From assembly GCA_001655205.1 (NCBI GenBank), contig LPNZ01006633.1:1-51485 (forward strand): DNA of 51,485 bases, in the 5' to 3' direction. Within the stretch, counting starts at the first letter, position 1; each line of letters begins with the position of its first letter. The translations under genes were made by a program, and so were the position numbers. The stretch is from Lenisia limosa. Taxonomy: Eukaryota > Breviatea. Below, in pieces: positions 40,598 through 51,485 of this stretch. The notes beneath the pieces are model-generated. The model saw only the letters and a program-made list of their open reading frames with translations, searched no databases and was not told the origin of the DNA.

Positions 40598-43425
40598 TCA
40601 TAGCTCTGTAATATAGGCAAGAGCAGCTTGAACTGGAGCACTTGGATTTTCTGCAACGCATTATGGACATGGTTTTTAAGACAAAAAAAAACTGGCCTAC
40701 TTGCATAGTATGACTTCAGCTTGTTTTCTTCAGCAGAAAGCCCCATCTCTCGAAGGTATCCCTGAATAAATGAGACGATATAACATGAATATTAGATATT
40801 ACCCTACCATTGCCTCCTGAAGCAGTTTCTCATTCTTGGGTTCTAGTCCAATAAGTAGGAATACTATTTTCAATACAAACAACAAGTTAAGAAAAGAAGA
40901 ACCATACTATTCCCAAACGTAAGAAGCCCAGCTCTTACGTTTTATGGCAGTTCGAGGTTTCTAGAAAGGTCAAGAAACATTGACAAATTCAAAAAGAAAA
41001 CGCTGCAATTCAAACCTGTAGAGTGGACCTATTCTGCTGGAATTGGGTCCATGCTACATGATAGGCCTTCTTTGATTCAATGGACGCGTTCATGCGATTC
41101 ACTTGACTGAGGAAAGGTACTTCCGGTGATAACAGGAACTGGTTTAGCTGGGCATTCTTGATGTGACCAGCAGATTCCTGAGATATAGCATCTGAAATTG
41201 GTATTCCTTCTAGCTTGCTCTTGAGTTGTTGCAGTTGAGCCATCATATGTTCTTGTACTTTTTTCTGTTGGTCAAATTGCTGAGCATGGCTTGGAACTAA
41301 AGGGCCATTTGGAACCTTGAAGATTAAATAAATATAACAAAATGGTAGTGAGAAAGTAACCCAAATCTAGCTTACAATAGAAGGTACAGGGGACTGAAGT
41401 AGCTTCGGCTTGCAAAGCTGTGCCACCTTCTCTTTGAACGCTTTTTTCTTGTACAGGTTTTCCATTTCCTCACTTGTCGTCATGGCTGCTTCAAAGAGGG
41501 CCTTTGTTCTCTTCCCCAGCAAACTATCTTCAACTACAGGCTTCGCTTTTTTTGCTGCTTTTTTGGCTGAACTAATGTGTGAGCAAATAAAAGTAACTTG
41601 ATATGTCTGTAAACGGCACCAACATTTTGGATTCTTCAATAATCATGCAGTCATCATCTTCAGGCAATCTTCTCTTCTGAACTTGATTTTCCTTAAAAAA
41701 TATAAATAAACAATTACCAAAAAAACAAACCGTTTCATCATCTACAAAATCTTCGTCATCTTCATCAACCTGTTCCTTTCTTTTCCGCAATCTTGCCACT
41801 CTCTTTTGACTCGCTTCTGACGGTTCTGCCTTTTGGGCTGCCGCCTTTTCTTTTGTGGCATTAGCTTTTTCTTCTCTCTTTCTGGCTGCTTCTGCAGCGC
41901 TGGCCAATTTGGCACGCTTTTTCTCTTCTTTTTGCTTTTGCTCTAACTCCTTCCTGGCTTCAGTAATCTCTTCATTCGTATACCATGAATGTTCGAAATT
42001 GCATTCCTTTTTGCTTTTGCTTCGGAGATGAAGAAAGGCATCACGCCACGCATTGTGCTCTTCAACAGTATCATCGCCAAAAGAAGAGAAGAAATTTTGA
42101 AGCGCTAAGTTGATTCGGCTCACCATAATGTCATTTTTCTCCATATTATCAGGAGCCTGTGTACACCATTAATAGAAGAAAGATTGAACCAACGAATCAT
42201 ATTGAAAAAAGATTGAGGCTTCAGACCAATAGAACCTTTTATTTTTCTTATTTCAACATGCTGAGGTTTTATATTCATATATAAATATGTAGAGATGAGA
42301 AATATAAATAGGTAGTGGCTGACCGTCTACACCATCACGCCTATAGGAGCTATTGAATTATAAATAGCGAGTGCTTCACTTCAGTGAAAAAAAAGACTAA
42401 TAAAATATGATACTATTTATCAAAGATTTATCCAAGAGTGATTCCCTGAAAATAGCACACATACTATGCGCCTCCATAAAAGCTCACATAGTGAATCCCC
42501 AAATACCTCATTTGTGGCTGGATCTCCTTTGAAAAACGTCTTTTTGGAACGAAGCAGTTTTGGCCTATAAAAATAAAATAACCCAACAAAGTACAATAGT
42601 ATTACAGCCCACCTAAAGGGAAGGAATCCTAATGGGTATCCATTAAGGGGATCGTTGTCCTTCTCAGAGTAAATAAACGCGCCAGTCACAGGAATGTAAG
42701 GACTTGATTTGATATCTTTTGCAATACGCTTCACCTGTCGTGCTGTTTGGAAGTGGATGTCATTCAAGGCCGAAGGGCCCGGAACTGACTCGCTATTGAC
42801 GTTCAGGATCGGGCAACACGGAAAAGCAATATTCTGACTTATTGTATCAGGCCATATGGTCGTTTCATAAATATGGGTACTTTCAGAAAAGGGTGGCGGA
42901 TCTGCTGCAATTTTTTGTGGTTCTTCAAGACAAAATGCTGAGATGGGGTTTGTCGTCCCTAGGGGGGGGGGGNNNNNNNNNNNNNNNNNNNNNNNNNNNN
43001 NNNNNNNNNNNNNNNNNNNNNNNNNNNNNNNNNNNNNNNNNNNNNNNNNNNNNNNNNNNNNTCTGATAAAACAGATTTCGCCTACCAGCAGTCTTGGTGA
43101 GGTTACATAGGTTCACCACTTTCTGTGCATGGCTATCTGAAATCTAAACACAATAAATAATAATAAAAAAAAAACGCAAACATTGGTTGGCTGTAAGTGG
43201 ATTAACTCATCAATGCTGTCAAAGGGGATACAAACACTAAAGCAATGAGAGGAAAACAAAGCCGTACTTTTGCTGGTAGTTATGGAGTAAGTTATGAACA
43301 GTTCTTATATGTTCATCAGTCTTGGAGTTAAAGCCATCTGTTTGGTTCTGCCGCTGACAAGATCTGCGACGATTCGAGGCAACCTCAACCACAGACGTAA
43401 CAGGGGTTTGTCGAGAGGAAGACAT
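40598..43425 (-). CDS. Charged protein of unknown function, probably nuclear
   Basis: Not recognised. The start at 43425 gives MSSSRQTPVTSVVEVASNRR, then HIRTVHNLLHNYQQK, CIPFDSIDELIHLQ and SHAQKVVNLCNLTKTAG. A gap (42973-43061) follows, then DPPPFSESTHIYETTIWPD, FQTARQVKRIAKDIKSSPYI and NDPLNGYPLGFLPFRPKLL. Next come NDIMVSRINLALQNFFSSFG and a Lys/Glu/Ala coiled coil (about 41750-41960) with NLS-like KRVARLRKRKEQ. Toward the end are SLLGKRTKALFEAAMTTSEE, MMAQLQQLKSKLEGI, EPKNEKLLQEAM, GYLREMGLSAEENKLKSYY and NPSAPVQAALAYITEL, TGA at 40598-40600. The coiled coil and basic patches suggest a chromatin or RNA-associated protein, but no family is claimed. It is divergent to the next plus-strand gene, with 341 nt between. 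Confidence 0.6.
42973..43061. other. Assembly gap (N run)
   Basis: 89 N directly after 11 G, inside the charged-protein gene. Confidence 0.99.
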
Positions 43426-43766
43426 GCTTCTTCCAGTCTTCTTTTCTTCTTCCGCACTACTCTTATTTTTGTGTCTTGTTTCTTCGCGGGAAAAAGGGGG
43501 GGGGGGGCAGCGGTAGCACCGGGCGTGCCAAAATATATTTTGCAACACAAAATAGGCATAGACACAAACCAGAAGTTGACCAGAAGAGAACTGCAGAAGA
43601 AGACGAAACAAAAACATCAACAAGAAGAACCAAACATAACATATCGTCGTCCCCTCCACTCACCATCAACCGTCACCATCACTACCCGTCACCAAAGAGG
43701 ATGAAAATCGTCTGAGAGCTGATGCAATGTATTTCCATCAATTCTATTTAAGCAACCAACGTTGAG
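43426..43766. other. Divergent intergenic region with a G run
   Basis: 341 nt between opposed start codons. It contains a run of about 11 G near 43497 and A/C-rich sequence around 43600-43690. Short frames exist on both strands but none has supported splice partners. Confidence 0.4.
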
Positions 43767-46700
43767 ATGCAGTATGGTTATCATGGCATCATGGACGAGC
43801 CGTCCTTTGATTCTCTTGACAATGAACCACCTATTCTTCCAGCAAGCCTTAACCGTGGCGTTCCCTCAGTTTTTAACGTTCCTTCGGGCCTACCTAGTAC
43901 TTCCACTGCAAGGATTTTCCCCTCTCCACCGGGTATGATGTTGATCGTAATGACTGATGATTGATAGTATATTTGTAACGTTCCAGTTGTTGGCGGGCCG
44001 TCGCCAGTCATTTTTCCTCCCAGCTCCATTCTTCAAGAGTCCCCTTTGCCTCCAGTTTGTGGAGATACATAAGTTTTAGTATGACACCATCCTTTGTTTG
44101 TTACAGTATGGTCCTGCCATTACATACCAGGGGGTGCCAGCGGTGGTACCGACTCTCCCTCCAATTGCAGTTGCCTCTAAAGGGCTCAGCCTCCCCCCAA
44201 TCCCTCCTGTCAACCCCCCATATGTGTCCCCTGCTGTAGATCACAAAAGCCAGAGTGTTTCGTTGCCGCCAATCTCAGGTAGGTAGTTTGGTCTTCTAGA
44301 CCACAAAATTGACTTCGAGGGGGGAGGGGGTAGAAATTATATTAATGGATTGAGTATTTCTCACAACGTGGAGGGAGTAATGTTTTTCAGACTGTTTGAA
44401 GATTAGAAATACACCAAACTTGACTGATAGATAACCCAAATTAATATATGTCCAATATTATGAACTTATTTATTGGACGCATATTTGTCAGGAACCTTAT
44501 GAGACAAGTTGGCATCATTTTGACGGGCCCAGGTCTCCCCCCTCTTGTGGCTGAGCCCAAAGAGCCGCCGCGAACCGAAACAGTTGCAAAGGTAGAACCC
44601 GCACCCTCAGTAGCCCAGCCTGTTTTGGGTGATGTGGAAGTTGGAATGTTTGGAGGTAAGCTCAACCAGGTAAGACGTGACGTTCAGGGTGGTTGGAGCA
44701 AGCTGCCCGTGCCGCGAACCAACCAGTCCAGCAAGGGGCCGCTCCTCAAGTTGGTGGTCATAGTTCTTGGCTCATCATCTAGGCTAATATTGACCCCAAT
44801 ATGCAAGCTATGATGATGCAAATGCAAATGATGTCTCGGCAAAACATGCCTGACCCTGCAACACAAGCTCTGGTGGGCGAGGTGATAGATCAAGGTATCT
44901 TGAATATATATTGTATCATACGACATATAATATCTTTCGGATTATATAATATGGTAACCTGCAAGCATAATCACGATTATTTAATTCTGATTTTTCAGTT
45001 ACGGGAGCAAGCAGCCAAAATCCAGCAACTGTGAGATTAAATTAGTATTGGCTCTCTCATATGTTTAGAATGGCTTCTCAAAAAGAAAAAGAGAGCAAAA
45101 AGTCAAAGAAAGAAGACAAAAAAGACAAGGGGGCAATGAAAAAGAAACACAGAGTGGGTTTTGCCAAGATCTGATATTTTTGGGGTATCTGATAATTTTG
45201 TTATGGGAGGAAAGGGGGCGGGGGTGTACATGCTTTGAATAGATGGATAATTAGAATATAATTACTATTTTGTTGACGACTTTTAGTATATATATTTCTC
45301 AATCATTTCAATGAAAGAAGTTAATTTTCAGTGTATCACGTCGCTGCTGGTAGACATGCCATAATTTACATAACAAGTATTGTGACTTCTTGTTTTACTC
45401 ATTCTTCAGAACGACTCGGACTCTGATGAGGACTATCATCATTCCAGCTCGAAGAGACGAGGCAGTCGGGCAGTGCATTTTCATCGTATGTTTGTTCGTT
45501 AGCGTCACTTTCTAGAGCATGGTGATGAAGGAGCTGGACATGTCAGCTCTGCACATGCTGCTGAGATGGTAGGATTCAATACCTTTGTTATCTTGGAGGC
45601 TGAAATGAGACGAATGATTGAAGAAGAAAAACGAAAACGTTTGGAGTTAGAAAACAAAACAAAAGAAGAGGAAATGAAGAGGAAAGAAGAGGAAAGAAAA
45701 AGGTTGGTGATTATGGTATGTAATAGTTTGCTTTTTTTCTATTTCCAAATCAAACTCTTCAGAAAAGAAGAAGAAGCAAAAAAGAAAGAGGAGGAGGAGC
45801 GCAGAATTGAAGAAGAAAAAAGACTAGAAGAAGAAAAGAAAAAGGTAAGGTGTGTTCTTTTTCAATTCACCCAATAGGAAGAAGAAGAGGCTTTGGAAAA
45901 AGAAGAGGAGGAAAGGGCCAAGCTCGAAAAAGAAAGATTGGAAGCTGAAGCAAACGAGCAACAAAATGAAGAAATGGAAATTGTGAGTTGGAAAACGTTT
46001 ACTACAGAAATCCTGTCTTTTTGGAACAGAGAAGTACAAATTCCACCCACTTTTTAATTTGCTGGAAACAGTTACGTTTCAGAGTCCTGATGGTGTTCCA
46101 ATGGTTGTAGCCGGGCGTAATAGAGAAATGGATGAAGTTTGAAGGGGCTGGGTATTGACAATACTAAAACTATGCTAACTTTTACTTTTTAGGAAAGAAG
46201 ACAGAAGATGTTAAAATTTAAATCTGCTGCGCTGGCGGCCTTTTTTAAGGGTGCTGGAAATGATGATCTGGCAGGCAAGGTGGAAAAACTTCGATTGGAT
46301 GACCTGACAAAGGATTTGGGACAAAACATGAAAGTAAAGAAAACCACTGTCCAAATTTTTACCGTTCAGATCACCTTACAATGGTTGAAAAAGTGCTCAG
46401 AAAAAACGCTGAAACCGTTCATCATGACACTTAAAAATCTTCATGTGAGAACGCCCGTCTTTCTTTAACAAATCAGGTAACAAAACCAACCGGCCTGGGA
46501 AGGGCATCATCAAGAAGAAAAAAGGCCCTGGCTATCACAGCTATTGTCAAAGAAATCCTGACCAATATTCTTGAAGTTTGTTGAGATACTATTAGGATTC
46601 ACAATATAGACACCGCCGAGTGAATTACCGCGTGGAATCCTGCCTTTTATCATAAGACTCACGAGGAAGGGAGCAGTTTTGCCGAAAGGGTATCTCTTCA

Positions 46701-49076
46701 AATCGGAGAAAGTATGTCACCTTGAAAGCCATTCTTAGTCAACAGGAACTTCTTCCCGAGTTTGTCCGGCCTGAAGGGTTGCCAGAGTTGGATAACACTG
46801 ACAAGAGGATGCTCATGATCAACTTTATTTTTAGTCGAGTCTTGGTTGCCCAGGTATGCGTATAAAGTCATAATTGTAATACTACATAATACATAGACAG
46901 TATATGTCATATTCATTTCTAATAATATAATAATATGACTTTTCCTTTAGATAATATCATAATACTATGATATGAATATGATATGCATCTATTATTGAGT
47001 CAATGTGAAAATGTTCTTGATAGCAATTTTGTAACTAGTATCTAATCTTGTGATACTTTTGACTATTAGGTTATTTCAAAACCATGGCTTTGCGAAATTG
47101 GACCCAATATGAAACCGCCACCTCTTGTTCTCATTAATTTATCGCATGTTGCTACTCTCTTTGATAGTTGGTGGAATCTTGGTGTTTGTTTTAATAGTTA
47201 TTTCGTGTTGGATAAAGTAAGAAAATGTCATACAAACAAAAAGAGTCTGTTTCTTTGTGATCAATTCAGGACTTGTTCGAGGGGCAATTCCCGATGATGA
47301 AATGGAAGAGGAAGTAGGTTTATTTCAATTTGTGACAATTTCAGCCAGTTGACCCTGAAATGATGCAAATGTTCCTCCCGATTGATGATGGTAACTACTT
47401 CCTGTCTTTGTGCGAGGATTTTATTGCGGAATACGAGGTTTGCTGCATTCTTCTGTTACCACGCAGGACAAGCTCCGGGAATGGTGTGACCTAGTGCTTG
47501 ACGCTGCTCATAATCCCAACAACCCCATGAAAGTAGATTCCTCTCACAACTGTGACTTTCTAGCAAGAGCAAGCGGATAGAGCCGAATTTCTTCGGAAGC
47601 AAAATCCTGAAGCACCATTCAAAGAGCTGGAAATTAGGTGCTATATATGTGTATATATTTGTGAATTTCCCTGTTTTTTTAGGCAGTTGTGTGGTTAAAT
47701 CATTTCTGTACTCAGAGCTTTCCAAAACAAAACCAAATAACCTGTGTAGGGTTGAAACTGGGACAGTGGGTTCATTTCCTCATGGGTAAGATGGATGCCT
47801 GGGAGGTATTGCAAAGCTCTCTTGAAATGCTGCTTTGGGCTGCATTTCGAACACGGTTAAACGAACAGGGGATTTGGAGGGGCCACATGCTTCGACGTCA
47901 ACCCGCCGCCGCCAAACCAGCCGCGTCCGACCCGAAATGCTTCAAGTCGGTCACCAACACCGCCACCTGTGCCTAGGGACCACTCCTACTTCCAAACAGA
48001 CAGCGAGGGTGAAGAAGGGTTTGGCAGGATGTTGTGCTGGTTTTATGTTATAGTGAGCCGATACGAAGCAAAAGCAAGGCCAAGCGGTCCCAAAGCAGAT
48101 CGGATGATAAGTATGAAGGGACTGAAATTTTCATTTAGCCTGCTTTTGGCTTTTTCGATTCTTTTGTTCTCTATTTAATATTGTAGTCACCGTAGCAAAA
48201 GTCGAACAGACCGTTCACCAAGGTAGGATGGTAGTAGATGTGATCTATTGTAGCTCTCCGGAACCAAGAAGCAAAAGCCGCAAGTCTAACGGACGGTAAG
48301 CATCAGAATATAACTTATTATCTAGAACGACAAGAGAAACAGACCGGTCGCCTTCACGTTCACCGCCACCCCCACAAAGGTTAGTCAGCTCCCTTATTTT
48401 ACAATGTAGAGGCAAATCAAGACCAGCATCAACATCTCCGCCGCGAAATCGCTCAACAAGTCGAAACAACAGAGATAGAGACAGGGATAAGGATAGGGAC
48501 AGAGACAGGGATAGGGACAGGAACAGTAAGAGAGATAGAAATGTTAGTAGGAGCGATAGAGATCGAGAGAAGGACAGAACTCGTGAAAGAGGAAAGGATA
48601 GAGAGTGGCGTGATGATGACAAAGACAGAAGAAGAGATGAAGGAAGAAGTAGGAATCGAGATAGGAATCGAGATAGGGACAGAGATAGGGATAAGGATAG
48701 AGACAGGGACAGGGACAGGGATAGAGGCAGAGAGAGAGATAGAGGAAGAGACAGAGGCAGGGAAAGAGGAAGGGATAGAGATAGAGGAAGAGAAGGAGAT
48801 GAAGACGATTATGACCAAGTTGACGATGAGCATGCTGACGACGCCCGAGGTCAAAGAGGACGGTTTGTTAACACGTGGAGATGTAACACCCCAGATATGG
48901 TCGAGCGGACAAAGCCAAATGGCCAGCGGCAAAGACAAGACATAGATAACCAACTACTGGCCAGTATTAAGCTCCTTTTTGTGAGTGAAATTGAAATACA
49001 GATCAGATTCTATCAATTCAGTTTAAAGAGGCTTGCGTGTCACTACCCAAACTCCACTGTTAGAGCCAGTAGATAA
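43767..49076 (+). CDS. Proline-rich, coiled-coil, RS/RD-repeat protein (one gene, possibly two)
   Basis: The ATG at 43767 opens MQYGYHGIMDEPSFDSLDNE followed by proline-rich exons (VPAVVPTLPPIAV, GLSLPPIPPVNPPYVSP). A Met/Gln stretch (MQAMMMQMQMMSRQNM), a Lys-rich block and a long Glu/Lys/Arg coiled coil (about 45600-45980) come next. A globular-looking part follows: QKMLKFKSAALAAFFKGAG, LQWLKKCSEKTLKPFIMTL, PRGILPFIIRLTRKGAVLPK, KRMLMINFIFSRVLVAQ, KPPPLVLINLSHVATLFDSW and REWCDLVLDAAHNPNNP. From about 47870 the sequence turns Ser/Pro/Arg-rich (SRSPTPPPVPRDHSYFQ, RSKSKAKRSQSRSDD, TDRSPSRSPPPP) and ends in a long Arg-Asp repeat (about 48465-48790). RS/RD tails are typical of pre-mRNA splicing factors, so a nuclear role is plausible but unproven. 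The family is not recognised. The stop at 49074-49076 overlaps the opposite gene. A gene break near 47650-47760 cannot be excluded. Confidence 0.5.
48465..48790 (+). repeat. Arg-Asp coding repeat
   Basis: Imperfect 6-bp units (agggac, agagat, aggaat) encode RD/RN/RG dipeptides almost without a break. It lies within the last large exon of the RS/RD protein gene. Confidence 0.9.
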
Positions 49077-50450
49077 AACAATTTCTTCTCCAGGATACTC
49101 ACCAAACTGGAATATTAAAAAAATTTTGACATAACTTCACAACATACTTTAGCAATAACTGTTCCAGTAACTCCACACGCTTTATAAGAGTCTAGGCCAT
49201 TACCGGCAACATATACTGCGTTATTGTCACATGCTAAGAGTATTAGCTTTTATACCATAGCCTTACCGCCGTGGAAATACAAATCATCATGGTTTGCGCC
49301 AATGTTGGTGATTCTAATCAGTAAAAGGCCAAGAAGAATCACCTTGAACAACCCAGTTCTTGAAACTTTGAAGACATGAGTTTTGGACTGGTGACATCAG
49401 ACTTGAAATATGGGATTTCCCCCCAAGTGTAAATGTCGTTGGATTCGCAGTTAATAAAAAAAAGACAAACCCGTGATGACAGCACATTGGGAACATGAAC
49501 AAGTCATCTTAGTAGGTTTAAGTGATTCAATTGTCTTTGCAGAAACCCATCCTCTGAAGTGTAAATCTACTAGGTCATTGATAACTTACGAAGTCCATCC
49601 AATGATCTGGGAGCAGATTTCTTGATCATTACGTCCACGACAATAGATGTTTCCATTACCTACGAACATGATGCTCTGTCATATGAACAAATGAGAAAAA
49701 GGAGATAATTACACACTAAAATTTGTCGTTGTGTCAACTTACTTGTTTTGTAGAAAGCAGTGTAAGTTGATCCCGTGGTCAAAAAGGTGCCATAAGGACT
49801 ACAACGTCAGACGACTTCCTTTAGTTTTAACCCCTACTCCAAATTGGGCATTGAAATGATACCAGTTGTGGTGGTGGATTTTTCCTCGGGTTTCATGAAC
49901 TCTGATGTGGAGTAGACATCATAAACAAGAGCCTTTCCTGTGTCTATTGAAGTCAGTTCATCAAAAGTCTCCAAAACATACCAAGAATAGCAAACCACAT
50001 GTGTCCGATATAGTGTACCGTGACAACACGGGGGCCAATAGGGGTCTTTGTTTCAGTCAAATAGTGTAAAATTATCACTCACATAGAAATAAAAGCCATC
50101 CTTATTTTCGGAATAAGATAATTCGGTTGGAAACCTAGTTGCAAGTGCAGCACTAGTGGAGATAACTCTACCATCCACTAAATCAATAATTGCATTGAAG
50201 AATGCGGCCCACTTAGCACTCCACCAAATAACGAGAATCCGGTTGATGCAGAAGATAGAGTACCCATATCAAACATGTTATCAAGACCCGAAGTAATTGC
50301 TCTCACAGTGTCATCTAAAAAATTAAGTACTCCTGGAGTTAACAAACTGCTATTGAATAAAACAGCAGTTTCGTAAGACAGAGACGCTGCGACAATTTCA
50401 TTTCCCAATGAGGCCTTGGAGGTAAGACATAAAAGAGCCAACAGATACAT
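49023..50450 (-). CDS. Secreted RCC1-like repeat protein
   Basis: The start at 50450 gives a signal peptide (MYLLALLCLTSKASLG). The mature part shows beta-rich repeats of RCC1/BLIP-II type: TLSSASTGFSLFGG, SPYGTFLTTGSTYTAFYKT, IYCRGRNDQEICSQIIGW, CSCSQCAVIT, NDIYTWGEIPYF, NIGANHDDLYFHGG, AVYVAGNGLDSYKACG and a last strand ending VWVVTRKPL, TAA at 49023-49025. RCC1 repeats carry a G-x-N/D turn and W/Y at such positions, which fits. The classic Ran-GEF role is nuclear; this protein appears to be exported, so another binding role is more likely. Exons are short and introns about 35-60 nt. An upstream ATG at 50525 would add 25 residues before the signal peptide and is less likely. Confidence 0.6.
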
Positions 50451-50529
50451 CCACCGGAGAAGACGTAGCTGATGGCACAAAATGATTATTAGCACAGGTT
50501 CGCACTGAAGAGAAAATGAAAACAAAGGG

Positions 50530-51485
50530 AATATTTACTTGTCAGGAAAGATGACGTTTCAACACATGATGGCTTAGTGTCCCAACCAGAGGAAACTGTG
50601 CAAGAAAACTGAGGGTAAGAATACGATTGCTGTACTATTTGGAAAGATGTCTAATGCAAAAGAATATGATGCTAAAAGGAGAGTTGGCTGTGTTCACCTG
50701 GGGTTGTGGGGAGGAAGTCATTCTTGTTGGGCACATCAGATGGCATCTTCTTGACCCTTGAGAGTAAAACCTGGTATGTAGCAAAATGAAAATAATAAAG
50801 AGTGTATAAATATTTACATATCATATCCAAACTGCAAATTGATAAAAAGAGCCATTGTGATTATTTGCAATCACCTCGTAACCGTAATAAAGGGGGATCC
50901 ATACAAATAATATTTATTGTGCTCCTATTATTACTCATGTAATAATACTACTTCCTAAAAACAAGTGACATTTGGTTACGATGTTTTCAGTGTAACGTAA
51001 TCATTCCAACGCACAACAAAAGGTAAAAACAATGGATGTTCCATTGGCTGTGCAAGGCAATTTGTGATTAATATTGATGTAAGGGTGTAGTTACAATCAG
51101 GTAAAAAACAACAACAATAAAAAGAGGGCAATCCAAGCAAACCATCTCCTTCAAGAGGGAGGCATGTCACTGTCCCAATGTCTGTTGTTGGTGTCACCGC
51201 ACACTTGAACACTAAATCCAGAGTAAGAGCTACCCTTGGGGGAAGATCCCACAATTGAAGACATCTGTCAGAACAGGGGCGGTACTTCCAGGTACAAAGG
51301 CTGCTTCAATCTCACCGGCACTATTACTAAACAAAAATGAGTGCAACACACTCAACTATGAACCTGGTTGTAGGATATGATTGAATTCTTGAAAGATAAA
51401 ATGAACTCCATATTTCGATTTCTTTCTTATATTGGGCTTACATCGAAATGGGAGTGCAGAATGAGATGCTAAGAATCAGGACAAT
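50530..51485 (-). CDS. Poorly resolved secreted-type exons, gene entering from the right edge
   Basis: On the minus strand several open segments with splice-like borders can be read: NSAGEIEAAFVPGSTAPVL (about 51330-51270), VFKCAVTPTTDIGTVTCLPL (about 51215-51150), QPMEHPLFLPFVVRWNDYV (about 51045-50985), VKKMPSDVPNKNDFLPTTP (about 50758-50702) and DIFPNSTAIVFLPS. The string NSAGEIEAAF resembles the beta-strand turn of the CHB_HEX_C-like modules of the gene at 28.5-33.8 kb, so a second related surface protein is possible. No start, stop or reliable exon chain could be set. Confidence 0.3.

Noticed and set aside
48453-48953. Long Ser/Pro/Ile-rich minus-strand frame
   Set aside because: It is the antisense of the Arg-Asp repeat; its composition follows directly from the 6-bp coding repeat.

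Overview
The window is nuclear DNA from a gene-dense, intron-rich eukaryote. Every gene I could rebuild is broken into small exons by GT-AG introns, mostly about 30-60 nt and in places apparently as short as 25 nt. TAA, TAG and TGA all serve as stops, so the standard code fits. Genes lie on both strands with short spacers (about 100-250 nt), and nine assembly gaps (N runs) interrupt it, many beside homopolymer tracts. Gene content (BiP, VPS4, a PIP kinase, a SKI3-like TPR protein, a DEK_C+PC4 coactivator) is general eukaryotic. I see nothing bacterial, viral or transposon-like and cannot place the lineage beyond a probable unicellular eukaryote.

Layout. 1-735 (-): start of a BRCT protein that runs off the left edge. 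1.2-4.2 kb (+): multi-exon unknown gene whose intron carries a 37-bp minisatellite. 4.27-7.82 kb (-): phosphatidylinositol phosphate kinase with a Glu/Lys-rich tail. 8.36-10.35 kb (-): acidic unknown protein, with a possible small + ORF over its 3' end. 10.57-21.54 kb (+): very long TPR protein, SKI3/TTC37-like. 21.8-24.25 kb (+): ankyrin-repeat protein. 24.39-26.88 kb (-): VPS4 AAA ATPase. 26.9-28.46 kb: the longest gene-poor stretch.

28.46-33.82 kb (+): secreted type I membrane protein with chitobiase/hexosaminidase-C-like extracellular modules. 33.92-35.78 kb (-): multi-pass membrane protein. 36.29-39.15 kb (-): ER Hsp70 (BiP) ending in DYEL. 39.40-40.38 kb (+): DEK_C+PC4 coactivator (KELP/Sub1 type), sharing a short divergent promoter with BiP. 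40.6-43.4 kb (-): unknown charged protein. 43.77-49.08 kb (+): proline-rich, coiled-coil, Arg-Asp-repeat protein (possibly two genes). 49.02-50.45 kb (-): secreted RCC1-like protein. 50.5-51.49 kb (-): poorly resolved secreted-type exons entering from the right edge.

The genes do not form one pathway. They cover housekeeping work: ER folding (BiP), endosomal ESCRT disassembly (VPS4), phosphoinositide signalling (PIPK), RNA decay (SKI3), transcription (PC4) and DNA damage or replication checkpoint (BRCT), plus two or three secreted or surface proteins. The most distinctive signals are the very short introns, the non-canonical BiP C-terminus and the splice-motif-bearing minisatellite. All gene models were assembled by eye from open frames and splice signals, so individual exon borders can be wrong even where the family assignment is firm.
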